From NCBI GenBank assembly GCA_903821715.1, contig CAIJMB010000004.1:1-33263 (forward strand): DNA of 33,263 nt, read 5' to 3'. The position numbers were made by a program, and so were the translations under genes. The notes under the pieces were generated by a model. That model made no database searches. It was not told the origin of the DNA and saw nothing but the letters and a program-made list of their open reading frames with translations. Within the stretch, counting starts at the first letter, position 1. Each line of letters begins with the position of its first letter. Origin of the DNA: an uncultured Flavobacteriales bacterium. GTDB lineage: Bacteria; Bacteroidota; Bacteroidia; Flavobacteriales; Schleiferiaceae. This document shows, piece by piece, positions 33,001-33,263 of this stretch.

Positions 33001-33263
33001 TAAGTGAATGGATGGCTGATAGGTTTGAGGTCCAAGGTTCCGCCCACGGCCCCGAAGTAACGCTCTGTCCATACCGCCACACTGTCGGACTCGCCCGGGA
33101 GCCGGGCAGCGAACCGAAGCCCATCGGGCAGCACCCACACCCGCGCTGCGTCGAGGTTGGCCATCGCCAAAACCTCGCTCGGCCACTGGCCCGCGTTCGG
33201 GATTATGATTGGATCGGGCTTGAACAGCACCTGCCCCGTGAGCGACCCCAAGGCCGCCACGTA
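30069..33263 (-). CDS. Large T9SS type B cargo with beta-propeller (SBBP) repeats (partial, N-terminus cut by window edge)
   Basis: The frame is open from the stop at 30069 to the window edge, about 1,064 codons, and continues beyond it: the visible start reads YVAALGSLTGQ, the end of a likely signal peptide, so the GTG at 33260 is probably not the start. A DUF7948-like N-domain follows (IPNAGQWPSEVLAMANL, LPDGLRF). Then come beta-propeller repeats (SATYLGGSAQEQPHSLRVAP, YASYFGGNGADEH) with NFPTT spacers, and PKD/Ig-like modules (CAGDSLYLTG, VAWGDG). The type B T9SS sorting domain closes the protein (NVFTPNGDGINDAF, LVVYSRWGQEVF, AWDGRYQGR, LSPGVYLYHL). It should be exported to the cell surface or medium. 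No PorP/SprF gene follows it here, unlike the cargo at 620-2683. Confidence 0.9.
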   Translation of the reverse strand, partial: YVAALGSLTGQVLFKPDPIIIPNAGQWPSEVLAMANLDAARVWVLPDGLRFAARLPGESDSVAVWTERYFGAVGGTLDLKPISHPFTYLLGRGAEVTVRGASQAWIRNVYPGVDLELRIESGRLKTWWHGEDLDGIRIGFEGAVARRGPRTPPVLELETAAGSARMEAAKAFDAQGLEVKVQWQQTPEGWTLHAPGAQRIDPTYVFSSFSGSVSDNFGYTATYDLQGRTWLGGVAFGAQYPTSNGVQANFGGGGVDIALMLFNPTGTGVVSATYLGGSAQEQPHSLRVAPNGDLVVMGVSNSLNFPTTATAYDTSLASQPGGGTLGGGGVVFQSPTDVVLVRLNPTGSALQASTYYGRFGYDGLHDLSTPHYGDEARGDLWVDAGGIWIATATRSRALATWPLDTSRGGTTDGLLAHFSTDLDTLRWATYVGGPDLDGLTSLIPTPGPTGNRLAVLGWTSGMGNLSGSGVTTVPNGQAEAYYALFNPSNGQLLGQTYLEPQYCNSYGFLTAQNPSGAYAAVGDSSAVLLSLGLGTLCQGSGPYVGPLAPTPGLWQNPNSTQILTWIKAEGDSIYRTQYVGNGQLNRRISPTALQVDDCGTAYFSGWFGNLNGGTITNLYTSPNAYQSTTDGKDFYFLALDRHGNPEYASYFGGNGADEHVDGGTSRFDPNGVIHQAICAGCGGTDNLPIFPSNAHSATNNSPNCNMAGVQIAFELLAAAAQLDLSVDTICAGDSLYLTGTTSRTDVLTVAWGDGVTWTGPPNPLPGHSYAVPGPYVLTVTALDTICLTQAVQTLNLWVLPGSAVRADAQLSFDPCDPARSIALSPGPNLSAEVLVLYGASGSVDSLVPPFAWSGTSLVNSYSAWLVAYDNICGQRDSLQFTAEFRPGLTVPTASVTAPFCLDGQPVRGLGQRGNSTNSYWRIPGGGIVLGPSVQWPATQAGNLSAWFVVADTVCGIKDSVQVTYQILGADLDSVQVPNVFTPNGDGINDAFQLRGTEASALAQINLVVYSRWGQEVFRTNDPQFAWDGRYQGRALSPGVYLYHLTWQSQCGTAGDQHGAVTLNQ

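Noticed and set aside
33258..33260. GTG at 33260 as the true start of the large beta-propeller protein.
   Set aside because: The frame continues to the window edge and the visible residues look like the end of a signal peptide, so the start lies outside.
1..33263. CRISPR arrays, insertion sequences, integrase or attachment sites, including next to tRNA-Phe.
   Set aside because: No regularly spaced repeats, transposase or integrase motifs were seen, and the DNA after the tRNA is a terminator and ordinary genes.

Overview
The window comes from the chromosome of a Bacteroidota bacterium, most likely class Flavobacteriia (a Cryomorphaceae/Schleiferiaceae-like marine or freshwater lineage is a guess). 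Four things point there. Three proteins carry the C-terminal type B sorting domain of the type IX secretion system (T9SS), one beside a PorP/SprF-family outer-membrane gene. Twelve promoter-like sites match the Bacteroidota -7 element TAnnTTTG. No clear Shine-Dalgarno sequences were noticed. Isoprenoid genes belong to the mevalonate route used by many Flavobacteriia. No rRNA, IS element, prophage or CRISPR was seen; this is mostly core genome, densely packed with many 4-nt ATGA overlaps.

Layout. 1-2683 (-): a T9SS type B cargo gene followed by a PorP/SprF gene cut by the left edge. 2812-3629 (+): diacylglycerol/undecaprenol kinase and a free-Met-sulfoxide-reductase-like GAF protein, convergent with a MacB/FtsX-type permease (3619-4869, -). 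4946-11912 (+): purH and the cell-shape operon mreB-mreC-mreD-pbp2-rodA. 11927-19451 (-): an envelope-biogenesis run, in transcription order coaX, outer-membrane protein, TPR protein, lptC, small membrane protein, CNNM/CorC protein and PpiD-like foldase. 19507-19582: tRNA-Phe(GAA) with a terminator. 19656-20263 (+): two small membrane proteins. 20292-24659 (+): class II HMG-CoA reductase, a GYDIA-type GHMP kinase and a T9SS type B PKD protein broken by a single-base frameshift near 23022. 24645-27122 (-): adk-obgE-PAP2 phosphatase-crcB. 27214-28299 (+): mannose-1-phosphate guanylyltransferase. 28366-28527 (-): a 53-aa membrane protein. 28626-30023 (+): fumarase. 30069-33263 (-): a large beta-propeller T9SS type B cargo cut by the right edge.

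The main theme is the cell envelope: rod-shape synthesis, LPS export, outer-membrane protein folding, lipid-carrier recycling (DgkA, PAP2, mevalonate genes), GDP-mannose supply and T9SS-displayed surface proteins. No wholly new system was found. The best leads are a recurring TAnnTTTG-N4-ATG layout implying leaderless mRNAs, two back-to-back promoter palindromes, the pinpointed frameshift, a CoaX that seems to lack its usual catalytic Asp, and a surface-protein gene overlapping the isoprenoid operon.
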